Part shown: positions 1 through 7,482 of the stretch, piece after piece
How the letters are laid out: every line of letters begins with the position of its first letter
How positions within the stretch are numbered: the first letter of the stretch is position 1
Origin: Clostridia bacterium
Lineage (GTDB): Bacteria; Bacillota; Clostridia; Monoglobales; Monoglobaceae
NCBI GenBank assembly: GCA_017546145.1
Contig: JAFYXN010000014.1
Span: forward strand, 1 to 64,000
DNA length: 64,000 bases
Direction: 5' to 3'
Notes under the pieces: model-generated
Database searches by the model: none
What the model was told of the DNA's origin: nothing
What the model saw: the letters and a program-made list of their open reading frames with translations, nothing else
Made by a program: the position numbers and the translations under genes

Positions 1-300
1 GAGTGGCGATTGGTGGGTGTTTCGAGAATTGTTGAGGACATCGAAAATCGGTGGTGCAATCAGTTTCCGCTGCAGGCACCACCGATTTAATGAGGCACTT
101 AATAAGTTTAAGTATCCGAATGTTCGATACCGCAAACAATTTGAGTATTACAACCACCTGAGCCACGAATCGGCGCGGCAAGGGGCACAGGGTCACGTCG
201 TAAAAAATAATCCGGTGGATTGTTTTTAGACGGGATTGAGCATTTGCGAGAGCAAATGCCCTTAAAAGAAAATCCGTCAGGATTTTTTCAATAGATAATT
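1..300. repeat. Hairpin-rich intergenic stretch
   Basis: No convincing gene is visible. A perfect 13-bp inverted repeat (arms at about 46-58 and 78-90, AAATCGGTGGTGC and its complement) encloses an 18-nt loop. Smaller palindromes follow at about 209-228, 243-260 and 271-288. The style matches the hairpin clusters after tRNA-Pro and tRNA-Trp further on. A 70-codon open frame at 17-229 crosses these hairpins and has no family resemblance, so I do not call it a gene. Confidence 0.45.
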
Positions 301-428
301 GCTGCAGAGACCCATTGTGAATAAAAATATATTTTAAAACTGTTTAGCTGATAAAGTAATTGCAGAACCCGCCTATAATATAAAATGGTGATACTTCTGC
401 TGATTAAGATTTCTTATTTTAACGCAAA

Positions 429-457
429 AAAATCGTGCGGAAAACCGCACGATTTTA
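429..457 (-). terminator. Rho-independent terminator of the secreted protein gene
   Basis: A ten-base-pair stem (ATCGTGCGG with its complement, four-base loop) is followed on the minus strand by a run of T. It lies just downstream of the stop at 471. Confidence 0.85.
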
Positions 458-470
458 TATTCTTTAAAGA

Positions 471-2171
471 TTAAAGCTCTGCTGTAAGGTCAATTGGTGT
501 TGCAAGAAGCGGAGCACCGTTTGCAAAAGAATCCCAAACGAAAATCTTTGCAGAACCGCCTGCCGGTACATCCTGATTTACCAAAAGGTCAACCCCAAGA
601 ACCTCACCCGCATTCATTGTAGGTGTTTCAAAATCAACATCAACAAGCATGCCTGTTGAATCATATACACCAAGAACAGTTGTCATTGTACCTGCTGTAG
701 TTGCTTTTCTAACAGCATCAACGTTGATTGTTGCACCAACCTTGCCGCTTTCTGATACAACCGCCGGAATACTATAGCTTGTTTCCTTTGCAATTGTAAT
801 ATTGTCAACAAGGTACTCTGTGTTAGCCAGTGTTGCACCTGTATCATATATAGTGTTTCTCATACCGATACGTATAGCATTGTCCAAGCCACTGTTACCC
901 ACACTTACTCTATGTTTGGGGGTAGCAGTAGTTACACTTGCAGTTGCTGAATCGTTACCATTTGCAGCCGGAATAGTTATCCACTCAGCATCCGGGTCAG
1001 ATAAATCTTTTCTTGCCACTACATTACCTGCAGCAAATTTGTATCTGTACCACTTGCCGGTTTCCATACCTGCCGACCATACAAAGCAAGCATAAGATTC
1101 TGCAACTTTATTTCTGTAAGCCTCAACCACAAATGCACTACCGGGTGTTACGCACTTTACATCAACAGTAACGGCAAAATCCTGATGAGTAATATTGGCA
1201 TTGTTACTTATAACCAGCAAAGCATTTCCATCTGCATTTGCCTTTAAGGACATACAATTATTACCATTTTCTGTTGTCTTGGTTGCAGTACCTTGTCCAT
1301 TATGAGTACTACTCAATATTGTATTGGTATCATCCTCATAATCCTGAGTTGCAATTACTCCACCGTTAGGATATGCAACAGCGTCAGACATATAGCTGAT
1401 TTCTATATTATCAATTAAGTGGTTTACACTTGACCAGTTTGTACCACCGCCACGGTTTACAACACCTATCGCAAAAGCAGCGCTACCATTATCCGCACCA
1501 ATAGGTCTATATGGGAACGTATAATCATCGTTTACTCTTACTCTAACGTTATTCGTCCAGTTTCCATATTCTAATGTAGTATAAACACTTGCACTCTCGG
1601 CTTTTACGCGTGCCTTTATACCAGAGTTTGCTTCAGCACCACACGTAGCAGTACCGGCTCTGAACTTACTAAAATCTACATCAAGTATTATATGATTCCA
1701 CTCGTTTACTTTAAGTACGTTATAACCAATATGCGCTGAAATACCATTTTGAAGATTAGTCAGATTCTTATGGTAAGGAGCACGAATACCAACTTCAATA
1801 CCAGCCGCATTTGCAACCAAAGGTTTAACATCAAGTTCAACAGTAAATACATCTTTTTGAATGTCGGTAATAGTAGAACTCGGTACAGAAATAAAGTTGT
1901 ATGTTGTCTGGTCAGGGTTTAATGTAAGACTTGCAACAGTATTACTAGAGCCTTCTGTTTCTGCCTGAACCGATACAAGACCTCTACCGTTTGCGTTATT
2001 TCCACCATAAGGAGCCTTTAAGTCAGCGTTATTTGTTGCAGCCTCATAGTCCTGCTTAAACAAAGTAACCTTTTGGCTTGGCACGCCTGTAGGAACAGCT
2101 GCACTTACGTTAACTGCAACCAATGATACAAGCATTGCAACAGCCAAAATAAGGCTTATTAACTTTTTCAT
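471..2171 (-). CDS. Secreted protein with two beta-sandwich (carbohydrate-binding-like) modules
   Basis: A 566-residue exported protein of unproven function. Residues 1-24 form a classical signal peptide (MKKLISLILAVAM, cleavage near VSAA). Two modules of similar plan follow, at about 36-265 and 275-465. Each opens with a QDYE motif and closes with a short L(I/V)DNI strand motif, as in jelly-roll carbohydrate-binding domains. The last 90 residues form a further beta domain containing KIFVWDSF; a related strand (AELYFWNKF) ends the large glycosidase at 37596. No catalytic residues or cell-wall anchor are recognisable. The start is supported by AAAGGAGG upstream. It stands alone with its own terminator. 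I infer binding of polysaccharide or a surface-scaffold role. Confidence 0.7.
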   Translation of the reverse strand: MKKLISLILAVAMLVSLVAVNVSAAVPTGVPSQKVTLFKQDYEAATNNADLKAPYGGNNANGRGLVSVQAETEGSSNTVASLTLNPDQTTYNFISVPSSTITDIQKDVFTVELDVKPLVANAAGIEVGIRAPYHKNLTNLQNGISAHIGYNVLKVNEWNHIILDVDFSKFRAGTATCGAEANSGIKARVKAESASVYTTLEYGNWTNNVRVRVNDDYTFPYRPIGADNGSAAFAIGVVNRGGGTNWSSVNHLIDNIEISYMSDAVAYPNGGVIATQDYEDDTNTILSSTHNGQGTATKTTENGNNCMSLKANADGNALLVISNNANITHQDFAVTVDVKCVTPGSAFVVEAYRNKVAESYACFVWSAGMETGKWYRYKFAAGNVVARKDLSDPDAEWITIPAANGNDSATASVTTATPKHRVSVGNSGLDNAIRIGMRNTIYDTGATLANTEYLVDNITIAKETSYSIPAVVSESGKVGATINVDAVRKATTAGTMTTVLGVYDSTGMLVDVDFETPTMNAGEVLGVDLLVNQDVPAGGSAKIFVWDSFANGAPLLATPIDLTAEL

Positions 2172-2524
2172 AATTTTTTACCTCCTTTATAAATTTAACC
2201 AAATCCTCTGCTTACCAAAGTAAGCTATAGAGAAAATTAAAGATTTGACCGCTTTTTACTTTAGGGATGAAGCACACTTTGTGTGCAAATTAAAAAGGAA
2301 GTCAAACCAATTATATATATTTGGTCATTATAAATGTACTCTTATAATACCAAATCATTTTTTAAAAGTCACGTACTATTTTGCTATATTTAGGGTCATT
2401 TTTTCACTGTATTGCTATTTTTCCTGTAAATGTATTTTCAGGAATTATTGTCCTGCTAAACACACCGCCATGCAACCCCTTTGGGCGAATGTGGGCACTC
2501 CTCTTGTCACGCAATATTTGGCAC
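2172..2524. other. Intergenic stretch, no gene seen
   Basis: AT-rich leader and promoter region of the secreted protein gene. An open frame on the plus strand (2245-2586) has a mixed, repeat-derived translation with no family resemblance. I see no RNA gene here. Confidence 0.4.
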
Positions 2525-2600
2525 AAAAAAAAAGAGCATCTTCCAACGCTCTAAAAATCATTATTTTAAGACCACAACTGTATTAATATCATATCAAATA
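2525..2600 (-). repeat. Copy 1 of a ~73-bp direct repeat flanking the toxin-antitoxin locus
   Basis: This aligns closely with 2928-3000 in the same orientation. Read on the minus strand, both copies end in a short stem-loop (AGAGCGT with its complement, one G-T pair in this copy) and then a T run, which is the form of an intrinsic terminator. Each unit could therefore be the 3' part of a small RNA. Confidence 0.65.
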
Positions 2601-2616
2601 TTTTTCCGCTTGGCTC

Positions 2617-2648
2617 TTGACATTTTGCTTTTTGCGTGTTAGTATAAT
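2617..2648 (+). promoter_or_regulatory. Promoter of the antitoxin RNA
   Basis: TTGACA lies at 2617-2622. A -10 is available as TAGTAT (2640-2645, 17-bp spacer) or TATAAT (2643-2648, 20-bp spacer). The inferred transcript starts near 2651 with CAGTTAGGGTGGT. Confidence 0.55.
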
Positions 2649-2650
2649 AT

Positions 2651-2744
2651 CAGTTAGGGTGGTCACCTTGGTCGGACGCTACCCTCACGATAACATTTTG
2701 AGTGTTTGAGAGTAGCCACCTATTTTAGGTGGTTATTTCTTTAT
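2651..2744 (+). ncRNA. Antisense RNA antitoxin of a type I toxin-antitoxin locus
   Basis: The inferred RNA is about 90 nt. It runs opposite to the toxin gene and ends at a hairpin (2714-2734) followed by TTATTTCTTTATT. It contains CGCTACCC at 2677-2684. The same 8-mer occurs on the plus strand at 2796-2803, where it is the complement of the toxin mRNA between its ribosome binding site and ATG. The RNA can therefore pair at two places: over the shared 3' overlap and over the toxin translation start. This mirrors the direct-repeat logic of the enterococcal Fst/par loci. Expression and activity are inferred. Confidence 0.7.
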
Positions 2745-2795
2745 TAAAATAACTATCAGAAATATCATAATTAAATTCATAAGTATGTATTCCAT
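2733..2795 (-). CDS. Type I toxin, 20-residue hydrophobic peptide
   Basis: The peptide is MEYILMNLIMIFLIVILIKK. One uninterrupted hydrophobic helix ends in two lysines, the usual form of membrane-acting type I toxins such as the Fst/TxpA/BsrG groups. A very strong ribosome binding site (GGAAAGGGGG) lies 5 nt before the ATG. The minus-strand promoter is near consensus (TTGACA, 17 bp, CATAAT). The stop codon is inside the stem that terminates the opposing antitoxin RNA. A longer frame at 2725-2928 overlaps it but has no ribosome binding site. I infer killing or growth arrest by membrane insertion when the antisense RNA is lost. Assignment rests on architecture, not on a close named homologue. 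Confidence 0.75.
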   Translation of the reverse strand: MEYILMNLIMIFLIVILIKK

Positions 2796-2842
2796 CGCTA
2801 CCCCCTTTCCTGAGAGCAGCACCACCCTTAACTGATACATTT

Positions 2843-2871
2843 ATTATGTCACAGAGAAAATCCATTGTCAA
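2843..2871 (-). promoter_or_regulatory. Promoter of the toxin mRNA
   Basis: On the minus strand TTGACA (2871-2866) is followed after 17 bp by CATAAT (2848-2843). The transcript would begin near 2836 with CAGTTAAGGGTGGT, very like the 5' end of the opposing antitoxin RNA. Confidence 0.75.
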
Positions 2872-2927
2872 GCAATTCAAGAAAGGGAACGTTTCTTCCA
2901 ATATAAATAAGGCTAAAATTTTGAACA

Positions 2928-3000
2928 AAAAAGAGCGTCTTTCAACGCTCTGAAAATCATTATTTTTAAGACCACAACAGTATCAGTATATCATATAACA
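2928..3000 (-). repeat. Copy 2 of the ~73-bp direct repeat, possible small RNA
   Basis: Same sequence as 2525-2600 with scattered differences. Read on the minus strand it has a possible promoter upstream (TTTACA, 18 bp, TATACT), then about 50 nt, then a perfect AGAGCGT stem-loop and six Ts. This is a complete short transcription unit on paper. Function is unknown. Confidence 0.55.
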
Positions 3001-3467
3001 ATACCTTTTGTAAACAAAAACTTTAAGGCTTCTTACATTTTCTGCCAATTGCATAAAAAAGTCTATTATACTTTTTATATTTTGTCAATTGAAAATGGCG
3101 TTTTTATCTGCTATACTTTAGATAAAGAAAGAGAGGTACAGTCCAATGAAAAGTTAAAAACTTAGCATGAAGGCAAATCCGAATTTGAACAAAAAAATAC
3201 ACGACGGTGTTACGTTTAATATAGATTAAGGATATGCGAGGGATAAAAAAACAGAAGCTTGAGTTCAAATCAGGAAAATATGTCTTCACAAAAGAGTTTA
3301 AAATTCGCCTTTGGCAGCAAAATTGCATCTGAAACACAAGTTGTTCTCATTAGAGAAATTAAATCAGTAAATGAATTTTAAAGGTTTTGAAGGTTGTAGG
3401 ATTGCAGCGAAAGGCAGACTAAGAAAGAGAGGATAACCAAATGATGTTAGATACAAAGAGTGAACAG
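3001..3467. other. Intergenic stretch with only decayed reading frames
   Basis: Short open frames here (for example a 32-codon plus-strand frame near 3279-3380) lack good ribosome binding sites and are interrupted by stops. The sequence reads like a decayed gene followed by an intact terminator, but no family can be named. Confidence 0.4.
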
Positions 3468-3521
3468 AGGTGACCCTTGATTGCAGGTTTGAAAAGCAGT
3501 CAAGGGTCACTTCTTTTTTTT
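3468..3521 (+). terminator. Strong intrinsic terminator
   Basis: GTGACCCTTGA pairs with TCAAGGGTCAC around an 18-20 nt loop, followed by CTTC and a run of eight Ts. No intact gene precedes it on this strand. Confidence 0.75.
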
Positions 3522-3607
3522 GCTTAATTTAACTATAAACTGCGAAAAAGATGTTGACAAATCCTTCTTTAGTGTGTATAATAGCATAGTTGACAAATTT
3601 AATACTT

Positions 3608-3684
3608 CGAGGCGTGGCGCAGTTTGGTAGCGCACCTGGTTTGGGACCAGGGGGCCGCAGGTTCGAATCCTGTCGCCTCGACCA
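3608..3684 (+). tRNA. tRNA-Pro (anticodon TGG)
   Basis: A 77-nt cloverleaf. The acceptor CGAGGCG pairs with CGCCTCG, the D arm contains AGTTTGGTAG, the anticodon loop is TTTGGGA (anticodon TGG), the T arm contains GGTTCGAATCC, and the 3' end is an encoded ACCA. Confidence 0.97.
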
Positions 3685-3685
3685 G

Positions 3686-3723
3686 AAAAAACGACAGTAA
3701 TCGACAGATTGCTGTCGTTTTTT
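3686..3723 (+). terminator. Terminator of tRNA-Pro
   Basis: AACGACAG pairs with CTGTCGTT and is followed by a T run directly after the tRNA. Confidence 0.8.
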
Positions 3724-3725
3724 CA

Positions 3726-3902
3726 ACGAAATAAATCCTTGCGGATTTATGAAATGTGCTTCGCACGTGAAATACACCTTCGGTGCATGAAATATTCGCT
3801 ATGCAAATGTGGATTTATTTCATTTCACAGAAAACGAAGTTTTCTATTTCACAATTTACATAGTAAATTATTTCACATCGAGCAATGCGAGATATTTCAT
3901 CA
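3726..3902. repeat. Chain of small hairpins joined by GAAAT/ATTTCA spacers
   Basis: At least five short perfect hairpins sit in a row (ATAAATCC-ttgc, GTGC-ttc, ACACC-ttc, AGAAAAC-gaa, AATTTAC-ata). The left hairpins are separated by (T)GAAAT and the right ones by ATTTCA. The outer arm GAAATAAATCC (3728-3738) is complementary to GGATTTATTTC (3811-3821), and left spacers can pair with right spacers. The whole could fold into a branched tree. It follows tRNA-Pro directly. No reading frame makes sense across it. Confidence 0.75.
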
Positions 3903-3974
3903 AAACAAATTATTAAAACCCTTGATTTTACGGCATTTGTGAGTAAATCCTATATATTGTTCTTCTTTGCCAGA

Positions 3975-4005
3975 GCATTCAGTTTTATTGCTGAATGCTT
4001 TTTTG
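3975..4005 (+). terminator. Intrinsic terminator after the hairpin chain
   Basis: AGCATTCAG pairs with CTGAATGCT, followed by TTTTT on the plus strand. Confidence 0.75.
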
Positions 4006-4079
4006 TTTGTTGGTTTTCAGTATGCGGTACTATTATTCAAAAAGCCGGCAAAGTTTTTTAATTTTTGTCAGCTTTAGTT

Positions 4080-4832
4080 TTATATCAAATCCGCAAGGTG
4101 GGGTCTGAGTCTTTTAAACAGCACATTTCCCAAAACAATCAGGACGGCAACCACTATCCAAAAATACAGAGTGAGCCACGGTTTTTCCCAAAATCCTGTT
4201 CCGTACACAAAGGTATCGCGGTAGCCTTCGGTCACATAATATATAGGATTGAGCTTAAATATAATATGAAGGTTTTCAGGGATTGCGTGTATATCCCAAA
4301 AAATCGGGGTCAGCCAAAATCCAAATTGGACCAAAACCCCCACCACATTGCCTATATCCCTCGCAAACACTGTAAGGGTTGCGGTAATTCTGCCAAGGGC
4401 AAGCGACAGGATATATGCTGCTGCCATGTAATAAACAATTTGCAGATGCAAAAAGTTTGGAAAATATCCGTAAGCCGACGTAATAATAAACGCAAGCACT
4501 GCAAAGAAGATATGTACAAAAAACGCCGATGTAACCCTGACCGTCGGCAGCAATTCAATTCTGAATACCACCTTTTTCACAAGGTAGGAATAGTCTATAA
4601 ACACTCCTGTTGCACCACCCCATGCTTCTGAAATAAAGAACCACGGAATGACCCCCGAAACAAGCCATATTACGTAGGGCATATCGTTTACCGGACCATT
4701 CTGAAAAGCCACCTGAAATACAAACCAATAGATAAGGATTGTGATTACCGGACTGATGAACGCCCAAACTGCGCCAAGTGCCGAGCCTGCGTACTTGGCT
4801 TTAAAATCGTTTACTGCAAGTGAAAATAGCAT
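4080..4832 (-). CDS. ABC-2 type polysaccharide export permease (TagG/Wzm-like)
   Basis: A 250-residue membrane subunit that would pair with an ATPase to export undecaprenyl-linked glycans such as teichoic acid or O-antigen-like polymers. It has about six membrane helices. The early motif ND(F)KAKYAGSALGAVW and the later FWLTPIFWD are typical of this permease family. I chose the ATG at 4832, two bases after the ttcA stop, because GGAGGAGTAAGT precedes it; an upstream ATG would overlap ttcA. The TagH/Wzt-type ATPase normally encoded next door is absent, since the next sequence is tRNA-Pro. It must borrow an ATPase from elsewhere or be the remnant of a larger cluster. Confidence 0.85.
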   Translation of the reverse strand: MLFSLAVNDFKAKYAGSALGAVWAFISPVITILIYWFVFQVAFQNGPVNDMPYVIWLVSGVIPWFFISEAWGGATGVFIDYSYLVKKVVFRIELLPTVRVTSAFFVHIFFAVLAFIITSAYGYFPNFLHLQIVYYMAAAYILSLALGRITATLTVFARDIGNVVGVLVQFGFWLTPIFWDIHAIPENLHIIFKLNPIYYVTEGYRDTFVYGTGFWEKPWLTLYFWIVVAVLIVLGNVLFKRLRPHLADLI

Positions 4833-4834
4833 AC

Positions 4835-5557
4835 TTACTCCTCCTGTTTGCCGACCTTCCAATCCTCAAGCCCCGTCTGTATTGCGTGCATCATTCGGGT
4901 TTTGAAGTGGTGGTCGGTTGCGTTTCTTTGGTTTATAAAGTCCTTCATTTCCTGACGCTTGGATACTCCGTCCATAGGACAGGGGTTGTGGACTATCGGC
5001 AAATTTTGACGCTTGACATAGCCCTTGATGTCACCCTCGGGAACATAAATCAGCGGTCTTATAACCTTCATATCCACTCTTGACAGATAGGTTACCGGTG
5101 AAAAGCAATTTAGTCTGCCCTCATAAAAAAGCGAAAGGAAAAATGTTTCGATTACGTCTTCGTTATGATGTCCAAGTGCAACCTTGTTGCAGCCGTTCTC
5201 CCTTGCCATATCATTTACTGCACCGCGCCGCATTTTTGCGCACAGCGAACAAGGATTCTTCTCTTTTCGGACATCAAACAAAATCTCTGCAATATCGGTG
5301 TTCTTAACAATGTATTCAACACCGATTTCGTCGCAAAGGCTCTTTACCGGTGAGTAATCCACGCCCTCAAAGCCCATATTCAGCGTGACACCCATAACCT
5401 GATACGGAACTTCGGAGAACCGCCTGTATGCGGCAAGTGCGCACAGAAGTGCAAGGCTGTCCTTGCCGCCGGACACACCGACTGCTATTTTGTCGCCGGC
5501 TTCAATCATGTTATAGTCCTGAATTGCGCGGCGCATCTGGCTTAAAATTCTTCTCAT
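4835..5557 (-). CDS. ttcA: TtcA-family tRNA 2-thiocytidine synthetase
   Basis: A 240-residue PP-loop ATPase of the TtcA/TilS superfamily that thiolates cytidine 32 in tRNA. The PP-loop is SGGKDS near residue 30. The CSLC motif near residue 102 and a later Cys (NPCP, near residue 194) supply the cysteines that in TtcA hold a [4Fe-4S] cluster. GHHNED after the CxxC is the usual second motif. The gene starts one base after rdgB ends (TAAATG), so the two are translationally coupled. Assignment among PP-loop paralogues is by motif only. Confidence 0.82.
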   Translation of the reverse strand: MRRILSQMRRAIQDYNMIEAGDKIAVGVSGGKDSLALLCALAAYRRFSEVPYQVMGVTLNMGFEGVDYSPVKSLCDEIGVEYIVKNTDIAEILFDVRKEKNPCSLCAKMRRGAVNDMARENGCNKVALGHHNEDVIETFFLSLFYEGRLNCFSPVTYLSRVDMKVIRPLIYVPEGDIKGYVKRQNLPIVHNPCPMDGVSKRQEMKDFINQRNATDHHFKTRMMHAIQTGLEDWKVGKQEE

Positions 5558-6139
5558 TTAATCAAGATACTCCTTTAAAAGCTTAAGTGCATTAAACCTA
5601 TGGCTGACAGAATTTTTTTCGTCAGCCGAAACCTGCGCCATTGACGCATCAAACTGCGGAAGATAGAAAACAGGGTCATAGCCAAAGCCATTTTCGCCGT
5701 GCTTTTCGGTCAGAATCCGACCCTCGCACTCGCCGCGGAAGGTCTTTGGCTCTTCGCCCGGAATTGCAAGGGCGATTACGCAAACAAAGCGTGCACTGCG
5801 TTTGTCGGCTTCAACATTTTGCAGCTCGGTCAGGAGCTTTTGTATATTCCGGTCGTCGGTTGCGTCTTCACCGGCAAAGCGCGCGGTGAATATCCCGGGT
5901 CTGCCGTCCAGTGCATCAACACACAGACCGCTGTCATCAGCAATTGTCGGAAGACCTGTTGCCTGCATAATTGTTACTGCCTTTTTTATTGAATTTTCTT
6001 CAAAGGTGCTGCCATCTTCCACCACGTCCAGCCCGCCGCAGCCTGCCGCGTCCTGAGTGATAAGCTCGACGCCTTCGCCAAGTATTGCCTGCATCTCTTT
6101 TGCCTTGTGAGCGTTCTTGCTTGCTAAGATAAGTTTCAT
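5558..6139 (-). CDS. rdgB: XTP/dITP pyrophosphatase (Ham1/RdgB)
   Basis: A 193-residue house-cleaning enzyme that hydrolyses XTP, dITP and related non-canonical purine nucleotides so they are not built into DNA or RNA. The N-terminal ILASKNAHKAKEM and the central DDSGLCVDALDGRPG are family signatures, as is the late GFGYDPVF. I set the start at the internal ATG at 6139 (MKLILASKN) because that is where family members begin and an AAGGA lies about 10 nt upstream; a longer frame to 6220 has an atypical hydrophobic extension. First gene of the rdgB-ttcA-permease unit. Confidence 0.93.
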   Translation of the reverse strand: MKLILASKNAHKAKEMQAILGEGVELITQDAAGCGGLDVVEDGSTFEENSIKKAVTIMQATGLPTIADDSGLCVDALDGRPGIFTARFAGEDATDDRNIQKLLTELQNVEADKRSARFVCVIALAIPGEEPKTFRGECEGRILTEKHGENGFGYDPVFYLPQFDASMAQVSADEKNSVSHRFNALKLLKEYLD

Positions 6140-6306
6140 GATATATCCAATCCTTATTGTAATTTTACATATAATATATATAACATATTTTTTTGTTGTT
6201 GTAAATATTGATAGTTGCAAAATAAAAAATTTTATGCTATACTATTACCTGTTGCAGTAAATTTTTACCGAAAGTTAAATTTTTAACAAAAGTTTTCACA
6301 AAACAC

Positions 6307-6335
6307 TTGTATATTTCGGAAAATTAAGGTAAAAT
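6307..6335 (+). promoter_or_regulatory. Promoter of gap
   Basis: TTGTAT at 6307-6312, a 17-bp spacer and TAAAAT at 6330-6335. GGAGGT follows directly before the gap ATG. Confidence 0.65.
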
Positions 6336-6378
6336 ATTATTAATAACATATATTACAATTTTTTGGAGGTATTTTATT

Positions 6379-7413
6379 ATGTCAGTAAAAGTTGCTATTA
6401 ATGGTTTCGGACGTATTGGACGTCTTGCATTCCGTCAGATGTTCGGCGCAGAGGGTTATGATATTGTTGCTATCAACGACCTTACAAAGCCCTCAATGCT
6501 TGCAGGTCTTCTTAAGTATGACACCGCTCAGGGCGGATACTGCGGCAGAATCGGCGAGAACCTTCACACTGTTGAAGCTGACGACGAAGCTAACACAATC
6601 ACAGTAGACGGCAAGACACTTAAGATTTATGCTGAGAAGGACGCAAAAGACCTTCCCTGGGGCGAAATCGGTGTTGACGTTGTTCTTGAGTGCACAGGTT
6701 TCTACTGCTCAAAAGAAAAGTCACAGGCTCACATTGATGCAGGTGCTAAGAAGGTTGTTATTTCTGCTCCCGCAGGCAACGACCTTAAGACAATCGTTTT
6801 CTCAGTAAACGAAGATACACTTACAGCAGATGACAAGATTATTTCTGCTGCTTCATGTACAACAAACTGTCTTGCTCCTATGGCTGACGTTCTTAACAAG
6901 TACGCTGCTATTCAGTCAGGTATCATGTCAACAATCCACGCATACACAGGCGACCAAATGATTCTTGACGGTCCTCACAGAAAAGGCGATATGAGACGTG
7001 CAAGAGCAGGTGCTGCTAATATTGTTCCCAACTCAACAGGTGCAGCTAAGGCTATCGGTCTTGTTATCCCCGAGCTTAACGGCAAGCTTATCGGTTCTGC
7101 TCAGAGAGTTCCGGTTCCCACAGGTTCAACTACAATCCTTACAGCTGTTGTTAAGGGCAACGACGTTACTGTTGACGGCATCAACGCTGCTATGAAGGCT
7201 GCCGCTTCTGATTCATTCGGTTACAACACAGATCCTATCGTATCTTCAGACGTTATCGGTATGACATACGGTTCACTCTTCGACGCAACTCAGACAATGG
7301 TTGCAAAGATTGCTGATGACCTTTACGAAGTTCAGGTTGTTTCTTGGTATGACAACGAAAACTCATACACAAGCCAGATGGTTAGAACAATTAAATACTT
7401 TGCAGAAATCTAA
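6379..7413 (+). CDS. gap: Glyceraldehyde-3-phosphate dehydrogenase, type I
   Basis: A 344-residue glycolytic enzyme that oxidises glyceraldehyde-3-phosphate to 1,3-bisphosphoglycerate. The Rossmann start is NGFGRIGR. An Asp in AINDL at the end of the second strand favours NAD over NADP. The catalytic Cys is in [12 protein letters not shown], and HAYTGDQ and SWYDNENSY are also family marks. Codon use is unusually uniform (heavy use of CTT, GTT, GCT, AAG, ACA), as expected for a very highly expressed gene. Monocistronic between its own promoter and terminator; no pgk or tpi next to it. Confidence 0.98.
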   Translation: MSVKVAINGFGRIGRLAFRQMFGAEGYDIVAINDLTKPSMLAGLLKYDTAQGGYCGRIGENLHTVEADDEANTITVDGKTLKIYAEKDAKDLPWGEIGVDVVLECTGFYCSKEKSQAHIDAGAKKVVISAPAGNDLKTIVFSVNEDTLTADDKIISAASCTTNCLAPMADVLNKYAAIQSGIMSTIHAYTGDQMILDGPHRKGDMRRARAGAANIVPNSTGAAKAIGLVIPELNGKLIGSAQRVPVPTGSTTILTAVVKGNDVTVDGINAAMKAAASDSFGYNTDPIVSSDVIGMTYGSLFDATQTMVAKIADDLYEVQVVSWYDNENSYTSQMVRTIKYFAEI

Positions 7414-7430
7414 AATTTTAAAGCAATTCA

Positions 7431-7466
7431 AAAATCCACTTGCAAAACATTGCAAGTGGATTTTTT
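7431..7466 (+). terminator. Terminator of gap
   Basis: AAAATCCACTTGC pairs with GCAAGTGGATTTT and is followed by more Ts. Confidence 0.92.
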
Positions 7467-7482
7467 GTAGTTAAAAACTTTA

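Noticed and set aside
17-229. 70-codon plus-strand frame at the window start
   Set aside because: It runs over perfect hairpins, has no ribosome binding site and no plausible protein character.
2651-2744. T-box-like or other riboswitch reading of the GGGTGGTCACC sequence
   Set aside because: The convergent toxin mRNA, complementarity to its start and the downstream terminator fit an antitoxin RNA; no gene follows on that strand.
2725-2928. 67-codon minus-strand frame over the toxin gene
   Set aside because: It is out of frame with the 20-residue peptide, lacks a ribosome binding site and includes the toxin promoter; the small peptide explains the signals better.
3104-3337. 77-codon minus-strand frame
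   Set aside because: No ribosome binding site, odd composition, and located in a decayed intergenic region.
3726-3902. Hairpin chain considered as a CRISPR array
   Set aside because: The hairpin units differ from each other, spacers are 5-8 nt and identical, and no cas gene is near.
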